Positions 5,813 through 7,135 of a DNA stretch of 7,135 bases are shown one piece after another. The stretch is from Deltaproteobacteria bacterium CG_4_8_14_3_um_filter_43_13 (GTDB taxonomy: Bacteria > Desulfobacterota > UBA8473). Both the position numbers and the translations under genes were made by a program. The notes under the pieces were generated by a model. That model was not told where the DNA came from. It made no database searches and worked only from the letters and a program-made list of their open reading frames with translations. Position 1 is the first letter of the stretch. The number at the start of each line of letters is the position of its first letter. The stretch lies in contig PFIF01000273.1 of the NCBI GenBank assembly GCA_002782605.1, positions 10,790-17,924 on the forward strand, read 5' to 3'.

Positions 5813-6196
5813 CTACTTTTTGTTCTTCAGCAGGGTTTCGAGACCAGTGAAAGGCTTGTAGGTAGAAGGTGGCTTTTGCTCGCTGCCCGGTGTCGCCTCG
5901 TTATACCATCCCTCATCCACGAGTCGCGAGTGCTCGTTGTCGTGACAGTAGAGACACAGCAGCTCCCAGTTGCTGCCGTCATTCGGATTGTTATCGTGGT
6001 CGTTATCCTTGTGATGAACTGTGAGCTCACGAAGTCTCTTTCCGGTGAATTCGCGCCCGCACCGTGCGCAGATCCACGGGTAAATCTTGAGTGCCCGCTC
6101 CCGGTAGGTCTTCTCCCTACGCTCCCTGTCGCGCCGAAGCTCGGCAATGGTTTGGTCCGGACTGTAGACCTCTGTTCCCGTCTTCTTCGTTGACAT
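5813..6196 (-). CDS. HNH nuclease family protein, YajD-like
   Basis: Predicted 127-aa HNH protein close to E. coli YajD along its whole length. A basic N-terminal helix (about 16-34) leads to ALKIYPWICARCGREF (35-50), RELTVHH (56-62) and DGSNWELLCLYCHDNEH (73-89). Zinc-knuckle cysteines C43/C46 and C81/C84 and the HNH residues (H61/H62, N76, H85 or H89) are all present, so the nuclease fold looks intact. The family's cellular role is not established. The ATG at 6196 is chosen over a GTG at 6202 because GAGGG (6208-6204) is 7 bases from the ATG but only 1 from the GTG. Two 60-base stretches of the gene have 53% and 60% G+C against about 40-45% nearby, which suggests acquisition from another genome. 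A near-consensus promoter lies upstream. No restriction or phage gene is next to it. Confidence 0.9.
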   Translation of the reverse strand: MSTKKTGTEVYSPDQTIAELRRDRERREKTYRERALKIYPWICARCGREFTGKRLRELTVHHKDNDHDNNPNDGSNWELLCLYCHDNEHSRLVDEGWYNEATPGSEQKPPSTYKPFTGLETLLKNKK

Positions 6197-6203
6197 GTGC
6201 ACA

Positions 6204-6208
6204 CCCTC
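6204..6208 (-). promoter_or_regulatory. Ribosome binding site fixing the HNH gene start
   Basis: GAGGG lies 7 bases before the ATG at 6196 and only 1 base before the alternative GTG at 6202, so it supports the shorter protein. Confidence 0.6.
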
Positions 6209-6254
6209 TATTCGGCTGGTTTAGTAATTATCAAGATATGGATTCTATAGATTT

Positions 6255-6283
6255 ATTATTGATTAAACCCCTTGTATTGTCAA
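6255..6283 (-). promoter_or_regulatory. Promoter of the HNH gene
   Basis: TTGACA (6283-6278, perfect) and AATAAT (6260-6255, 5 of 6) are spaced by 17 bases, giving a leader of about 50 bases. A small inverted repeat, CCTTG (6270-6274) / CAAGG (6281-6285), overlaps the -35 box and could be an operator. Unlike the gene, the promoter region is A/T-rich. Confidence 0.65.
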
Positions 6284-6310
6284 GGTATTTTCTCGGTACA
6301 CTTTAATCTC

Positions 6311-6340
6311 TTGCCTTTTTCTGGCTGGTTGTGTTAAAAT
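6311..6340 (+). promoter_or_regulatory. Candidate promoter of the HD-domain gene
   Basis: TTGCCT (6311-6316) and TAAAAT (6335-6340, 5 of 6) are spaced by 18 bases on the plus strand, about 50 bases before the ATG at 6394. It is divergent from the HNH promoter in the same intergenic region. Confidence 0.45.
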
Positions 6341-6393
6341 TTTACTGAATCTAAGTCTCAAATTAATACAGCTTAAGGCATGAAGGTTTAATT

Positions 6394-7135
6394 ATGAGGA
6401 AAGCATTACTCTTGAGGTTTCTGGATGCTGCAAATATGCAGAGATGGAATGATAAGATACGGCCGGTAGAACTGACAGAATTAGATAAACAAGCCCATAA
6501 AATGACAATCGCCTACTTACTTGGTAAATTTGAAGAGAGCAATGATAAGTTCGACTGGATAGAGATCATCGAAGGGGGCCTTTTCGAGTTTCTGCAACGC
6601 CTCGTTGTCACAGACATAAAACCACAGATATTTCATAAGATTAAACAAGATCGGGCAAGTTATAGAGAATTAAATCAGTGGGTATTTAAAGAATTAGAAT
6701 CCATTATCTCACCCCTGGGTGAGGAATTTTGTAAAAAATTTAAGGGTTACTTTTCACCTGACAAAACCGACAACATCAACAGGAAAATCCTCAATGCTGC
6801 CCATTTTTATGCTACAAAATGGGAATTCAATATCATAGAGCATGCAAATCCCAAAGGCTATGAGATAGATGACATAAAGAAAAACTTGCAGATGGAACAA
6901 GAAAAAAACTATGGACTGAAGGGCATGGTAGAATTGGTAATGTATGACAAACTTAGAAACTTCGTAGACCTATGTGGACAACTGAGGTTTCAGATAAGAT
7001 GGGGTCATGTATACAGGACACCGAAGACCTCTGTCCTGGGACACATGTTAATAGTTGCCATACTGTCGTACTTGTTTACCATTGAAATAAAGGGCTGCAA
7101 GAGAAGATGCATAAACAACTACTTCACTGGATTAT
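6394..7135 (+). CDS. HD-domain (YfbR-like) protein, N-terminal part
   Basis: An open frame of 247 codons runs off the right edge, so the protein is incomplete. The ATG at 6394 follows GAAGG (6382-6386) with 7 bases between; an upstream ATG at 6380 stops after three codons. The N-terminal part (RWNDKIRPVEL, 17-27, and ELDKQAHKM, 29-37) and a later segment (RTPKTSVLGHMLIVAILSYL, about 209-228) resemble the first helices of two HD-type domains. In the first, the place expected for the His-Asp pair reads LFEFLQRLVVTDIKP (63-77), so that copy looks to have lost its metal site but kept the DIK motif. The second has its first His (SVLGH), and the window ends at NNYFTGL, just where the HD pair would be expected. 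YfbR relatives are nucleotide phosphohydrolases; the substrate here is unknown. It is the only plus-strand gene and has its own candidate promoter. Confidence 0.72.
   Translation, partial: MRKALLLRFLDAANMQRWNDKIRPVELTELDKQAHKMTIAYLLGKFEESNDKFDWIEIIEGGLFEFLQRLVVTDIKPQIFHKIKQDRASYRELNQWVFKELESIISPLGEEFCKKFKGYFSPDKTDNINRKILNAAHFYATKWEFNIIEHANPKGYEIDDIKKNLQMEQEKNYGLKGMVELVMYDKLRNFVDLCGQLRFQIRWGHVYRTPKTSVLGHMLIVAILSYLFTIEIKGCKRRCINNYFTGL

Noticed and set aside
6321..6340. Sigma-54 type promoter before the HD gene (TGGCTGGTTG region)
   Set aside because: The essential GC of the -12 element is missing.
1..7135. A selenoprotein gene with in-frame UGA close to selC, or a CRISPR array
   Set aside because: All recognised genes are full-length with normal stops and no family Sec position is interrupted; no regularly spaced direct repeats are present.

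Overview
The window is bacterial chromosome of low to moderate G+C (about 40-45% in the stretches I counted). It carries housekeeping genes, almost all on the minus strand, plus a selenocysteine tRNA. PgpA, TatA, histidinol dehydrogenase and a class II tRNA nucleotidyltransferase with an HD domain, together with a SpoIID/LytB protein and no sporulation gene in view, suggest a Gram-negative-type, probably anaerobic lineage such as Desulfobacterota or Nitrospirota. That placement is an inference; nothing here fixes the taxon. The tRNA-Sec implies that selenoproteins are made elsewhere in the genome.

Layout, read in the minus-strand direction from right to left: a YajD-like HNH nuclease gene (5813-6196), clearly richer in G+C than its surroundings; a cold-shock protein gene (5355-5555) with a structured leader and a strong intrinsic terminator; selC (5130-5225) with its own near-consensus promoter; tatA (4829-5026) behind a hairpin leader; then hisD (3329-4627), the tRNA nucleotidyltransferase gene (1847-3289), a SpoIID/LytB-domain gene (777-1799) and pgpA (4-471). 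On the plus strand, divergent from the HNH gene, starts an HD-domain (YfbR-like) protein gene (6394 onward) that runs off the window.

The genes do not form one pathway. tatA serves protein export, hisD histidine synthesis, cca and selC tRNA function, spoIID peptidoglycan remodelling and pgpA phosphatidylglycerol synthesis. The minus-strand run looks like a loose housekeeping transcription unit interrupted by repeats.

The most informative non-coding structure is a 151-bp element at 631-781. It has 13-bp perfect terminal inverted repeats and an exact 6-bp direct repeat (CTTTAT) on both sides, so it looks like a MITE. It sits on the last codons of the spoIID gene and supplies the present stop codon; removing it in silico restores an ending of Lys-Gly-His-stop. 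A second, unrelated 30-bp palindrome (1819-1848) overlaps the stop codon of cca. A cluster of CTAAAGT/ACTTTAG heptamers lies upstream of hisD. I see no defence system, CRISPR array or clearly new multi-gene system.
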